Notes: generated by a model not told the origin, from the sequence alone. Shown: positions 49,797 to 63,796, counted from the stretch's first letter. The stretch is DNA of 64,000 nt from Epichloe hybrida (GCA_019022495.1 JAFEKR010000001.1:3162001-3226000); one strand, 5' to 3'. Numbers and translations are program-made.

Positions 49797-50731
49797 GGAC
49801 ATGAACACCATGATGCAAATTGCAAAAGGCAAATGCGACTCGGACAAATGCTGCAATTCCGCCGTCATGCCACTTTCCGACGTGGGTTTTCACTTTCAAG
49901 GCCAGAATCACCACTTGAACCATGGTTGCAGATACGTCGCTTTCACAGCGATTTGAGGTGCATCAATCATCAAACCATTCTTTCTTGCGACCATGACGAA
50001 GAGAGGACGAAAGAAGGCAGCACCTCAGAGATGGTACCCAGTTCAGAAGCTGCGCGTCTAGTGACGTGCCACGTAAAAGGTAGACCTTTCCGGAAGCTAT
50101 AGGAAGCGCGATGAGCTATTAGCCACTCTCCAAGGATCATCACGACAGACACGTTTTTTTGTCTTTTCTGAAGCCTTGAGAAAGGATGCTTATCACGGCT
50201 TTTACATAGCTAGTCGAACACGACGAAGAGACATGAGGACAGTATACACGAGTCTGCTTCGAGTAGTCAGAAAAAGTTCTTTGAACGGGAGGACGATACT
50301 GCATGAGTTCTTTCACCGTGGATTTCTGTCAGAAATAGTTGCCTCGTGTTGCATCTGATTAATCTACGTCTGCATGCAAACTCGCGCATACATGCAATCA
50401 ATCGTGTGGGCGGCGTGCTCTGGCACACTCCACTTCACCACTGTGTCTGCGGGTGCCTGGTCTTTAAAAGAAACAAGAGAAAGGCATCGACTGCGAAGAA
50501 AAGGGATGCACGATTCACACTATCGAAACAAAGATTCCCAATGCACCTAGGTGCAGGGGTTGGCCATGTATTGCATTGGATGCGGTGCGACGGTCAAGGT
50601 CGCAGAAAACGTGGTAAGACAAGATTCGCGGTTTGGCTGCCACATGCTGCGAATCGGCATGACGGAGGAGATTCCTCGTATCTGAGTTAGCATCGTTGCG
50701 TTTGAAAACCAAGACAAGCCAAGCCTCGGCC

Positions 50732-50775
50732 ATGGAGATGGAGATGGAGATGGAGATGGAGATGGGATGGGATGG
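50732..50775 (+). repeat. GGAGAT hexanucleotide microsatellite
   Basis: GGAGAT repeated about six times, then GGGAT twice. Confidence 0.9.
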
Positions 50776-52342
50776 TCGTGGCAACGCACGTCAACCCTCG
50801 CACGGTGGCTTCTCTCCTTTCTGGTTCTTTTCGTTGCTGTTTACTGACTAGGCTTTTACTTTTAGGCGTCAAGCGAGGCAAGCACAGCTGCTGGGCGATA
50901 GGTTGGGCATCTACTGTGTTTTCCTACCTAGGTGGGCTTTGAGTGCTTCCGCATATACGGACGAAAACCCCGAAACTTCAAAAAGGCAGACAGACGACAG
51001 ATGAGGATAGGCGGACCATGTGACGTTGGTGCAGCGTCGGTTCGACTCGGACCGCATGGCGTGGCATGACAAGACATGAAAGGACGATTGCACTGAATTT
51101 GATCTGCTTTCCACGTCAATGTCGAAAGATACTTTGGAAGGCAAGCAAGCACGTTTCGGACGAAAGAGAGAGCTGTGCTCGGATCTGCTTCCCAGAGGAT
51201 TTCTTCGACAAGGTTCCCCTGGCATTGGCGATGAATGTACAATGGACGGCGTCAGGGGTCCCGGCAACACTGCCCGGAAGCAGGCCCGGGGTAAAAGAAG
51301 AGGAAAATGCCACGACAGGTATGGAGCTCCATGTTCGTGCAGTAGCTCTACACACGAGAGCGGTCTGGCATTGGCATGTGTACGATCGATTGTCCGTCTT
51401 GTTGTTGCACCGGCTTTCCGGTGATTGATCAATGTCCGTCACGGCCACATTCCCATCCTCGGTGCCAATTGTTGAGGTTCTAGATTTCTCATCAACCAAT
51501 TAATGAACCACCCAGCCGACCGACCCGACCAACCGCCCAACCGCCCAGCAAGCCAGCCAGCCAGCCCGACCTATACCCATGGACGACATTGTCCTGATTC
51601 CGGGATCAAGGGAACTGCATACAGACGGGGCGTCAATGAATGGTCATTTCTTCGTAGCTTGATTCAGCGAGGGCGGTCGGTGGTTTACTCTCACCGCCTC
51701 GCGAGCGCCGTGCTTGCTTGCCTCTCTCTGCCTGGCCACGATGAATAGCCCGTGTGGCTAGCCGAAGCTTGGGGCGGCGGAGATATCCCCGCCTAAGTTT
51801 TTTTTGGTTTTATTTTTCTAAAAAAAGAACTTTACATTTTCCGAATGGCACTGTCGCTGGGCTTCAAATTCGTAGTTGATATGGGATCTTCCTTAGGGTT
51901 GAGGCCCGACAGTGACATCTGGTGCCATGTCAGCCCTCCCCGGATCCCAACGTGAAAGAGGTCTGTCTCACTCCAGACCAGCTTCATAACCTTGACACGC
52001 AGAACGTGGATGTCACCACGTCATCATTACGACTGTACTGCAGGGTAGTTCACACCCCGGGAAACCGGACAGACGTGCTATTGATTTATCCAGCATCGTC
52101 CGAGCCCCGCGACAACAACCCCCCCTCCCCCCCCCAAGCCTCAACGCCACACACCTCATCACCAACTGCCAACATCACCGACTACCCATCACCGACTTGC
52201 CCATCACCAACTGCCAACAGCGACCGCCGACAAGCCCCTCTCCTCAAGCGACGCCATACAGGATAGATTTCCCAGGCGCAACGCCCACTCCGTTGCTGCC
52301 AAAGCAAAAGAAAAGAAACAAGAAGAAAGACACGAGCCCACA

Positions 52343-52933
52343 ATGTCGCAACAGCCCTCAACACCGGTCAAAGTCCCCTCCTCCGCCGCCAACAACACCC
52401 CGGCGACGCTCGACCCCGACCTGCGCTCCCAAATAAACACCCTCCTCCTCCGCGACGGCCACGTCAACAAGTACGTCCCTCCCGTCCCTCCCGTCCCTGC
52501 CGTCCCTCCCATCCTCCCCCCCGAACAAATACCAAAACTAACCGTCCCACCTCACCAAACGAACGAACAAAACAAAAAAAACAGAATCCAAGAATCCCTT
52601 CTCCACGCCCTAAACTCAAACTCGGCAAACTGGCCAACCCTCATCCAATCCCACGCCCTCTCCCTCCTCCGCTCCGGCGAAATAACAACCTACCCAGCCC
52701 TCCTCCGCCGCATAATCGACGACGTCCGCGAAGCCTCCTCCTCCCCCTCCCCCTCCCCCTCCCCAGCCGGAAAACCCAACGGCGACGCGCCCACGGCCCC
52801 CAAGAAGCTCAACGGCACGGCCACCGAGAAACCCAACCTCGCCATGCCAGAATCCGTCATCGAGGAGGCGCTGCGCGTGACGAGGGACAGCCTAGAGGCC
52901 GTATGCGAGATTGACGGCGAGACGGGCATCTGA
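52343..52933 (+). CDS. Small conserved fungal protein, function unknown (distant ENY2/Sus1-like pattern possible)
   Basis: Two exons, 52343-52470 and 52585-52933, give 158 aa. The 114-nt intron starts GTACGT and ends ACAG. It is a multiple of three and open in frame, so it could be mistaken for coding, but it is a CGTCCCTCC-type repeat while the joined product reads smoothly (RDGHVNK-IQESLLHALNS). Codon use is strongly C-ending. The chain has a Ser/Thr/Pro-rich head, a helical domain (about 28-98: INTLLLRDGHV... LLRSGEITTYPALLRRIIDD), a Ser-Pro repeat linker, and a last helix (MPESVIEEALRVTRDSLEAV). The length and helix spacing recall the SAGA/TREX-2 subunit Sus1, but no diagnostic motif confirms this. 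It is convergent with cdc48. Confidence 0.75.
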   Translation: MSQQPSTPVKVPSSAANNTPATLDPDLRSQINTLLLRDGHVNKYVPPVPPVPAVPPILPPEQIPKLTVPPHQTNEQNKKNRIQESLLHALNSNSANWPTLIQSHALSLLRSGEITTYPALLRRIIDDVREASSSPSPSPSPAGKPNGDAPTAPKKLNGTATEKPNLAMPESVIEEALRVTRDSLEAVCEIDGETGI

Positions 52934-54044
52934 CTTGCTGGGCCCAGCTAGGTCTCGAGCCATGAACCCAACATACACACGGGGGGGGGGGGGTAAAGTC
53001 CGTCATACTTTCCCCCCTTTACACTCTGGAAACTGGAAACGGAGATGGGGGGAAAAAATACCTTTTTGCACGCGAGGCGAAGTAGGAGGGAGGGGATATG
53101 GCATCCATACCCGGACGATAGATAGATAGCCCATCGACGCGGCATGGTTCCCACTACAGCCGCGCCGCATCTCGGAACAGAACATCTGGGACAAGTGCCA
53201 AGGAAAACAGGGAGGCGGTATGCAGTGCAATGGAATGGAAAAGAACAGCGCGCTACAGACGACCATGTACCCTGCCTGTCTTAATACATTTCCAGTTCGT
53301 TGGGAGCCCCTCGCCAGTTTGCCAAACGGAATGAATCCACGACGCAATAAATGGCATACCATTTTCGAAAACAGCGTGATTCCACGGCACAAGAGCACAC
53401 AAGTTCTGGCAACCATGTGCTGATTGATATCTGGCATCGTCACGCGTGCTAGGTCGTCCACTTGTTTGTTCCTCGTACGCTCTCACTCACTTCTTAATTG
53501 GTCTTCGCCACTCGTCACCGCGTCTTTGTGGCCGAAATCACGCATATTCCTCATATCTCATATTGGCGTGCTGCCATCTCACGAGCATCGTATGCCATCG
53601 TGACCATCAGTCTTCCCCATACGAGCAACCCAACTGCAAACATTGCACGTTTCCGGGCATATAGAACAGCAAGTCCGAGTCAATTTACTGAGCGGGCCAG
53701 ACACGCATGTAATTAATCGGCGTTTTACGTGCTAAAGCAAAATATTTGGCTTCTAATTGTGCCACCAAGTATCAACTTCGTCATGTCAACAAACCCCCCT
53801 TCACGACCATCTTCTACCCCATCTACCATTCTTGCCAACTCCCAGAATCCCCAAAATAGCAGATGCACGCGAGAACACGACAAAACATAAAAAGAGACAG
53901 CTTACCGCGTGTCAACTCGGTTGTGTGACGTGGCGCGCGCGCGCGCGCAAAAGGTTTCATGCAGGTGTGCGCCAAGGAGGTAATTCAATTACAGGGATTG
54001 GCTTCGCCTTCATCTCCAAATCGTTGCCGGGCCGCCAACTGCCC
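52934..54044. other. Convergent intergenic region
   Basis: Lies between two 3' ends. It holds a 13-G run at 52981-52993 and a (GC)8 run at about 53,933-53,948. The short open frames in it are not supported as genes. Expected to carry the two polyadenylation regions. Confidence 0.6.
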
Positions 54045-56877
<2,833 letters not shown>

Positions 56878-57584
56878 GATGTGATGGGTGCTTCGCCGCA
56901 GCTATCTTGCCGTCGAGAGGGTTTGGAAACGTGGACGAGACCGCAGGCAAACGGAACGTTGACGACGTTGAAATGTAGGGCCTCGCGGTATTCGGGTCTT
57001 CCCCAAAAAGTACGAGCACGACAACCGTGGGGGTATCAGGGTAGGCGTGAGAATTTGAAGAGGGTGATTGGGAAGTGGGAAGGGGAAAGCCAGACGGAGG
57101 GAGATGAAAGACGTGAGGGTTTGAGAGGTCGAGATGGTCCGGTTGGGTTTGAGTTCCGAAGCAATTAGCAGCCCGCACCCTGGAGGTACGCACAAGGAGA
57201 TTGGCAGCAGGTACCTGAGAAATGCGTCAAGGAACACTACTGACTACGAGTACCGCGGACTTTGTATCACTCACACGGATCCAGCGTTCACCCATCCACT
57301 ATTAGGCGGCGGGCGGGCCAATGACATGCCAGGGTGCCTTGACCGGACCGGAAGATCGATGATGCACGCAACGAAAAGTGGAAGCTTCTGCGGCCTTCCA
57401 CACCCGCCAGTGACGACCGCCAGTGACGAGACACTATTACGTGTACTATGTAAGCAAGCTCCAGGCAGCTGGGCAGTACGTGTTGGACCCGCATTTGCGA
57501 GGACTCGAATTGTCTACATGTAATCCGTAGCATCTGCATCACGAACGCATCCATAATAGATTGAACCCTCGCTGAAAATCCCCA
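56878..57584. other. cdc48 promoter / Kti12 3' flank
   Basis: About 700 bp between the cdc48 start and the Kti12 stop. No gene is supported. It should hold the cdc48 promoter and 5' UTR. No clear TATA box was seen. Confidence 0.55.
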
Positions 57585-58757
57585 TCACTCATCCTCGCCA
57601 AATGCATCGTTCAAATACCTCACAAACACCTCCCTCATGCCATCGCTCGCCATGTTCCCAACACTCTCCAGCCCAATCCCACCCCTATTCAACCCCACAA
57701 ACGCCCTCCGTAATCTCTGCAGCTGCGGCAGCGCGAGCTTCTTGCCCGACGGTAGATCCACGACCAGGTCCTCCTTGCCGCTCGCGGTCAAAGGGATCTT
57801 GACTTGGCCGCCGCCATCATCGACCTGCTGCTCCAGTATCCTCTTGACGATATCCTGGGTTTCGCGTTCCAGAATGTACAGGTAATCGCCACTGGCGTCG
57901 CGACCGCGCTGAATAGTAGATTGGTTCGGTTTAATACTTTTACGTCCCTCGCCGGCCATGGCATCCCAGAGGCAGTCGAAGGTGTGCTTTGTCTGAGCCT
58001 CGGTTTCGTCCCATAGTATGGCAAAGAGTGGTGAGTCCCATCTTGTCATGGGATTTGGTTCCTCGTACCGAAAGACAAGGTTGTCCCAGTTGCTCTGTTG
58101 ATATGGCTCTGCTGGGGTTTCTGCGCCTTCAGGTTGCGCTGATCCATCACCTGATGGTGTCTGCTCCTCCGTGGCATGATCGTCATCCGAGGTTTCTTTG
58201 TGCTGCTGGTGCGGGTTTATCCTCTGCAGCCTCTCCTCGTTGACCTGTCTAGCCTGGTCCACCGGACATGCGACGCGCAAGATGCAGTTGGGCGTCCGCA
58301 CGGCTTTCGCTTCGCAATGGAGCTGGTACCGCCAGCCTTTTATATAGTTCAGGCCATCCAAGATGACAAAGTCCTTGTCGGACAGTACACGCTTCACCGC
58401 GCCATAAAGAGCTGCCCGAGCGTCCTTCTCGGAAGAGTTTGCTGATCGTGTGTGCAAGCGCACTGTGTCGGGTGAGAGATCGTACACAGCGCGAGATATT
58501 GACAATGAATCGTCGGATATGAGGTGAAGTCTGTATTTGGCGGGATCCGTCTCCGCGATCCGGGCGGCCAGGTAGTCGTAGAGCTGCTTCGCGCGGGTGG
58601 ACTTGCCCGACGTGGGGAGGCCCGAGACGATGATCAACTGCGCGAGAGTTATCAGCGAGCATTACTTTTGGTTCAAGGGGGTTCAAGGGGCTTCAAGGGG
58701 CTTCAAGGGGCTTCAACTGATGGAAAATGGGAGGCAAGTCTCAAGACATACTGGCAT
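57585..58757 (-). CDS. kti12: Kti12, Elongator-associated P-loop protein
   Basis: Two exons: 58757-58752 (only ATGCCA) and 58637-57585, giving 352 aa. A single-exon reading would have to start at a TTG. Splicing GTATGT...CGCGCAG adds Met-Pro and gives the family start MPLIIVSGLPTSGKST. The P-loop GLPTSGKS is at residues 8-15. The N-terminal kinase-like ATPase domain resembles the tRNA-Sec kinase fold, and an acidic Gln/Glu-rich insert (~150-175) and a helical C-terminal tRNA-binding part follow. Kti12 binds Elongator and tRNA and is needed for wobble-uridine (mcm5/ncm5) modification (family knowledge). The 114-nt intron carries a 10-bp minisatellite. Divergent from the Smr gene. Confidence 0.95.
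58671..58716 (+). repeat. 10-bp minisatellite in the Kti12 intron
   Basis: SSTTCAAGGG-type units (GTTCAAGGGG twice, CTTCAAGGGG twice, then a partial copy) fill about 40% of the 114-nt intron. They lie between the donor and the GCTGATAAC branch region. Confidence 0.9.
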
Positions 58758-59089
58758 CGAAATTGAGTTGCTGTGTCTGGGCACGACGAAAGCGCGATGT
58801 GTCACTGGTTCCGACTTTTGGACGTCGATGTCAACTTTTTTGGTGGGTCTCGAGAACACAACGAATTATGTCGCGAGGCACACAAGGGAGAATGTACGCA
58901 CAAATTAGTGGCCGAGTCGGCTGCGCCGCTTTTTTCACAGAACAAGTCAATTGACGAGCTTTGCTGGCATTGTTGAAGCAAGATCCAGTCCAATCCAGTT
59001 CATGCCCAGCAAAGGCATCGACTCGTCGGCCTCGCCCACGTATTGATACCCAATTGCCTTTGCGCAGCACAGCAAATCGCAACGGCACA
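58758..59089. promoter_or_regulatory. Divergent promoter region, Kti12 and Smr genes
   Basis: About 330 bp separate the two start codons, which point away from each other. No perfect TATA box is seen. A shared promoter is inferred from spacing only. Confidence 0.5.
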
Positions 59090-60022
59090 ATGGCGATTCC
59101 TATGGAAAGACTCGGCGGACGGGGTAAGCGCTTCAGCCTTGGTCGCATTGCCGACGCAGACGCAGACTGCAGACGCCGACAACAACACTATGGCTCGTAG
59201 TAGTAGAACCTCACCCAGTTGACACGTCCATCAGCCCTCCGCTCAGCCGACAACGACGACGTCGAGCGCGAATACGACAGACTTCGCGACCAGGCTCGTC
59301 TCGAGAATGACAAGGCCCACCAGGCCTCGCAGCGCGTATGTTCCATCTACCCATCATGTACGGAGTCACTCGGCATGTACAGATTTCAAGACTCACAGAA
59401 TGCGGCCCACCTGGTGGTTCAGTCCCAAGAAGCGTTTCGCGCCGGCGACCACGAATCCTCGGGCAAGTATTCCCGCGAGTCCAAGCAGCATTACGCCAAG
59501 CGAGACGACTACAACCGCCAGGCAGCCGACTACATCTTCCGCGAGAACAACGCCCCCGGCAAAGTGGACCAGGACGCCGTCGACCTCCACGGACTCTATG
59601 TCGAAGAGGCAGAGCGAATCCTGGAGCAGCGCATCCGGGCGGCCCAGTCCCGCGGGCAGGAGCACCTGCATGCGATTGTGGGCAAGGGCAACCACTCGAC
59701 GGGCCATGTGCAGAAGATCAAGCCAAAGGTCGAAGAGCTGTGTCGGGAGCTGGGCTTGAAGTATCGGACCGAAGAGAATGCTGGGAGGATATACATCAAC
59801 TTGCAGGGCGGCGAGCCCCTGCAGCCTGGACAGCACGGCGGCGGCCAGCAGCAGCAGCAGCAGCAGCACGGAGGGCACTCTCACGGTGGTCAGCAACAGC
59901 ATGGAGGACAGCAACATGGTGGTCAGCAGGGCCAGCAGCAGAGCGAGATGGACGACTTGGTTGGCAAGTTATTGCCGAGGATCCTCAAGAAGTTGGAGAA
60001 GGCTTGCTGCACCGTCATGTAA
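59090..60022 (+). CDS. Smr-domain protein with DUF1771 and C-terminal CaaX-like motif
   Basis: Proposed exons 59090-59123, 59235-59335 and 59399-60022, giving 252 aa. Exons 2-3 are firm: the 63-nt second intron (GTATGT...CTCACAG) is open in frame but interrupts the domain. Exon 1 (MAIPMERLGGR) is inferred because the main frame has no ATG after an upstream stop, and this GTAAGC/CATCAG pair is the one that keeps frame. The DUF1771 helical region (~19-96) has the NDDVEREYDRLRDQAR start. The Smr domain (~105-180) shows DLHG (107-110) and GKGNHS (140-145), the conserved Smr motifs linked to nucleic-acid nicking or binding. A Gln/Gly/His-rich linker (~183-226) follows, then a basic helix and the end KACCTVM. 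CTVM fits a CaaX farnesylation signal with a second Cys before it. The RNA substrate is unknown. Confidence 0.88.
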
Positions 60023-61241
60023 AGGGGGGAGGGGATAGATGACTTTCTCTTCTTCTTTCTTCTTTTTTTTTCTGTATATTTTGACAAGGGCATTTCGGCC
60101 TGATTTAGACAAGATACCAGAGTTGGATATGTGCAAATAGATGTCTATTAAGATTGCTCATCGATGACGCGTTGAGCGAGTTTGCCTCATCATTGAAGGC
60201 AGGGATGAAAAGTTCCTAGGTATACAGGAGTTGTCTTTGCTACAAAGGTCATGCAGTTACAGAGGAAGGCTACCAAGGCTGTCAAGGCTGCAGTGAGAAA
60301 ATATATGGGCAAGGTGTATCTGAGCTGCCAGGAATACAACGCCATCCCAACGTGAGCCGGCGAGACGACTTCTGATCTGACGAAACTCCCTTTTCCTTTT
60401 CTTCGCAAAGCAGGCAGGCAGGCAAACATGTGCTCCACGAAACAAGACGAGCAATGCAATAATGGCAAGTCACAACGCATCGTCAAGGCACAATTAGAAA
60501 CAAAGTACCTTGATCTTAAAAAGCGTTTCCGCATTCGAAAACAATACACATGGTCCTTTCATAATAATGAGTCGTGGATTACAACAAGGCCCCCTACCCT
60601 ATGCCTTCAACCTACCTGAAACGTCGATCGGATAGGCCTGTAGTGACGTACCGCGAACAAGTTGTGAGTAGTGTACGGAGTAAGAGGAGGGAATGACGGG
60701 TACAATTTAGTCACGAAGCCCTCTCTGGCACGTTTCTATCGGCTCTTCGAGTCCAAAATAGTGGAAGCCTGGAGTGCGTAGACGGGTAAACGAGGCGGGA
60801 ACTGCAGATTGATGATGAGCAAGCCAGAGTTTTGTCTATTCCTCATCCAACAAAGAGTTGATTGCAAAATAGCACTTTCCAAGAGGAGACAGTTCAAGAG
60901 GCCATCGCCACCCCTGGCGGCCAGCAGAGCGCAGGAATGACAGGGAGCTTTTAGGATCTAATTTCGACGTCTCATCCCCGACCAGAGGTTGAAAAGTTTC
61001 CATCCCTGTCAGGAGATGGGGCCTCGGTTCGGGAAGGAATGTTGCTGCGCCTGACAAAGTCTTCGGGGGTGCAATCCCATGTTCCGTGGCTTCTCTAGAA
61101 GCATTCAGTTTGTGCATGTGTGTGTCAGCCGCCGAAAGCCGGCAATAATGAGGGCTGAAAATGCGTTGTTAGTCAAGGGCAGTGAGGTTATTGTGGAGGC
61201 TCTCGAGTCTCATGCAAGCCGGGTAATCAGAGGGAAATTGC
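60023..61241. other. Intergenic
   Basis: A pyrimidine-rich run directly after the Smr stop (60,048-60,075) probably belongs to the 3' end signal. A TACGGAGTA word occurs near 60,675. No gene is supported. Confidence 0.5.
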
Positions 61242-61598
61242 GGGGACATAAATTTCCCACCGGAGCTTTTAAATTTCCCACCGGACTAGCTAAATTAAGT
61301 GATGTCTCCACACACCTACTTTTAGTATAGAAGTACCTCTAAGGTTTTTATTCTCCTATAACGCCTATAATATCTTAATACGTGCCTTCTGTGCGCCACT
61401 ACTACTATAGTAATTAAATAAATGCCTTATAAGCATGCTTTTAGCTTTTTATATATATACTTACTAATAAAAAGGGCTAACTAGCTTATAAAAAACCTTA
61501 GAGGTACTTCTACACTAAAAGTGAGTGTGTGGAGACCCTTCTTGATTTAGCTAGTCTAGTAGGAAATTTGAAAGCTCTGGTGGGAAATTTACGTCCCT
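61242..61598. mobile_element. MULE-type MITE, 357 bp, 9-bp target duplication
   Basis: Terminal inverted repeats of about 105 bp: the left starts GGGGACATAAATTTCCCACC and the right is its near mirror, ending GGTGGGAAATTTACGTCCCT. They are flanked by GGAAATTGC on both sides (61233-61241 and 61599-61607). Long inverted repeats with a 9-bp duplication are the hallmark of Mutator-like elements. The interior is AT-rich and non-coding, so it would need a transposase from elsewhere. An 18-bp AAATTTCCCACCGGA unit is doubled in the left repeat. Confidence 0.88.
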
Positions 61599-62091
61599 GG
61601 AAATTGCACGGGTTGGAAAGAGCTAATGAGCCAATGAGAGAGCCCCTATTCATGCTTCCTTCTTGGCCGGCAATAATATTCTCGCGGCTGGCGGCAGGTT
61701 TGTATTGTGTGTGCGAGTGGCCTTGTTGCGCGTCCATGGCTTCAGTTGTCTCGCAGGCACTCTCGCTCCGTACAATCACATTCGCCGACTACCCGAAATA
61801 CGGACTACAACGTGTGGCGTACTCCGTATGGTGGCTCCGTACATGTATGGTGGCTTCTGGTTGCGGATTGGAAAGTGCCGAGGACGGAAGATGCATCATG
61901 GCGTTGCGTGGCTTGTCCGAGTGGGGACCCTTTCTCCCCCTGCCTTCCAAGTTACTGCGCTGCGCTGCTCTGGTTTCGTTTCAGGATCCACCCTCTCTGC
62001 GCCGAACCGGGAGTTAATAGGTTGATACTGGGAGAGAAAGGCCTTGCCCTTTCGCCGCGATTGCTTGAGCAAAACTCTCTCGTCTCATTCG

Positions 62092-62107
62092 TACGGAGTA
62101 CTCCGTA
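62092..62107. repeat. Perfect 16-bp palindrome
   Basis: TACGGAGTACTCCGTA. Single TACGGAGTA or ACTCCGTA words recur at about 59,357, 60,672, 61,767, 61,820 and 61,834. Confidence 0.85.
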
Positions 62108-63761
62108 GAGTTGTGAACAATGTACATGTAGACGAGGCTGGTCAGGGACTTATCACGCAACCCCTTTGGATGGGCGGCCATGATGCTCGCTCCACTCTTT
62201 GCTGCACAATGTTGTACGTACAATGTACGTGGTGGTTCACACGCCCTCCACAAGTCTAATTCTTTGAGGGCCCTCCTGCTGGTGGACACCCGCTACATTG
62301 TACATTACATATTATATGTAGATGACCCCATCGGCCTGCCAGGTTCCTGGAATGATCAAGCGTGGCCGTGATAGGTAATGGCGATGCGAGGCAAAGCTTG
62401 TTGTAAGCACTTCTGTGCCTGACAAGTTAGCTTGCTTGCTTGCTTGCTTCCTTGCTTGCTTGGCTGGTGATGGTCATACCCCTGACTCCATCATACACCC
62501 AAACATGCTCTTCAATCCGCACACTCTGATCCCTGTCGAATTTTGCACGAACAACACAACTGGAAAATGACCCAATAGCAAGAAAAACAAGGAAGACAGG
62601 GACGAGTTTTAAAAGGCACCTTATTTTACTAGTAAGCTACGGACGTAATCCGTACATGAAAACGAAGATATTCTTTTACGTGCAATACATTATTACTCAA
62701 TCTTACTCAATCAAGTGCAGTGCGCAGATGCAGGTGCCGGTGCATGTGCAGGTGCAGGGGCAGAGCCACCCCTTGCATCACCACTTTTAGGAACTAAGGA
62801 CAGGTCAGGACGGGCCTGGCGTGGGATCCCCCTAGACCCGATTCGTTTAAGCCTAAAGTTATTGAATCTACTCGGGTGGCAGCTGAAAGCGGCATCTTGG
62901 TGTATGTAAGGCCAGACAGAGTGATAACCAGGCCAGAGTCTAATACTACTACTCATGCATCTGTGAGGTCTTTACGAGGCGAGTGCTTGCTTGCCAGTCC
63001 GGCCTTGTCCCAAGTTATGTCGTGTGGTGTCGTATGGTGGTGTCGTGTGGTGTGGTGTCGAAAACAACTTGGACCTGCGTTTCCTCCCCTCAAAGTGCCT
63101 TACTCATCCAAGATTTGGCTGGCTGCCTCGCTCCTTCCAGACCAGACATCGAGTACATGCACTACTGCTCCGGCCCGGCTGCACATCGCCCCATCTCGCG
63201 CTTGCCGGCTGTTCGCCCACCAGACCAGACGCCGCCTTCCCAACAAGTTCCCAAGCAGAAGACAGAAGACAGAAGAAGAGCAAGTCAACTGGTGAATCAG
63301 GTCACCAAGAAAGCAAGAAAGTAAGCACCAGCCTCGCCTTGTCGTCCACCTCGATCCCGGCCTCTGATTGGATGGCTTCGCTTCCCCGTGCTCCCCAAGT
63401 GCGTCTCGTCTTCTCTCTGTTGGCCCCAGTCCCAGTCCCAGTCTCAGTCCCACTAGCCTGACAACTTCAGAAATCGTCCTTCATACATGTACATACCAAC
63501 AAGGGCCACCCATTCTCCGTTCGCAGTGCTCCATTCTGCCAATTCTTGCCTGCTGCGGACCAGACACCCTCGTACCCTCTTCTCTCCTCCCGACACGCCT
63601 CTCTCATCACTCTCTCTAACCTTGCCGCTCGTCTGGCCCCCTTCTCACCTCATACATACATACATCTCTTCACATCTTGTTGTCTGCGCGCCGCTATTGA
63701 TCCTCAACTCAATTGGCACTTGCTGCTGCTAGCGGGCTTCATCTTTCATCTGGTAGGTGGT

Positions 63762-63796
63762 GTCTCTCGTCTCTCGTCTCTCGTCTCTCGTCTCTT
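63762..63796 (+). repeat. GTCTCTC heptanucleotide microsatellite
   Basis: Five tandem copies lie about 30 bp upstream of the candidate start at 63824, in a CT-rich leader. Confidence 0.85.

Larger units (their letters stand above)
43103..52342. other. Gene-poor stretch of about 9.2 kb
   Basis: GC-balanced and not RIP-mutated, yet no open frame here shows a recognisable family, consistent codon use or supported splice structure. It starts with the ABC gene's promoter region, including an A/G-rich run at 43,161-43,180, and ends with the C-rich leader of the gene at 52343. It may hold lineage-specific genes, non-coding RNA or old transposon remains that I cannot identify. Confidence 0.5.

Noticed and set aside
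49691..49800. Interstitial telomere repeat.
   Set aside because: Although GGTTAGGGGG occurs once, there is no run of TTAGGG units.
51922..52266. Open frame just upstream of the gene at 52343.
   Set aside because: Pro/Thr/Ser-rich product of the C-rich leader; better explained as 5' UTR/promoter sequence.
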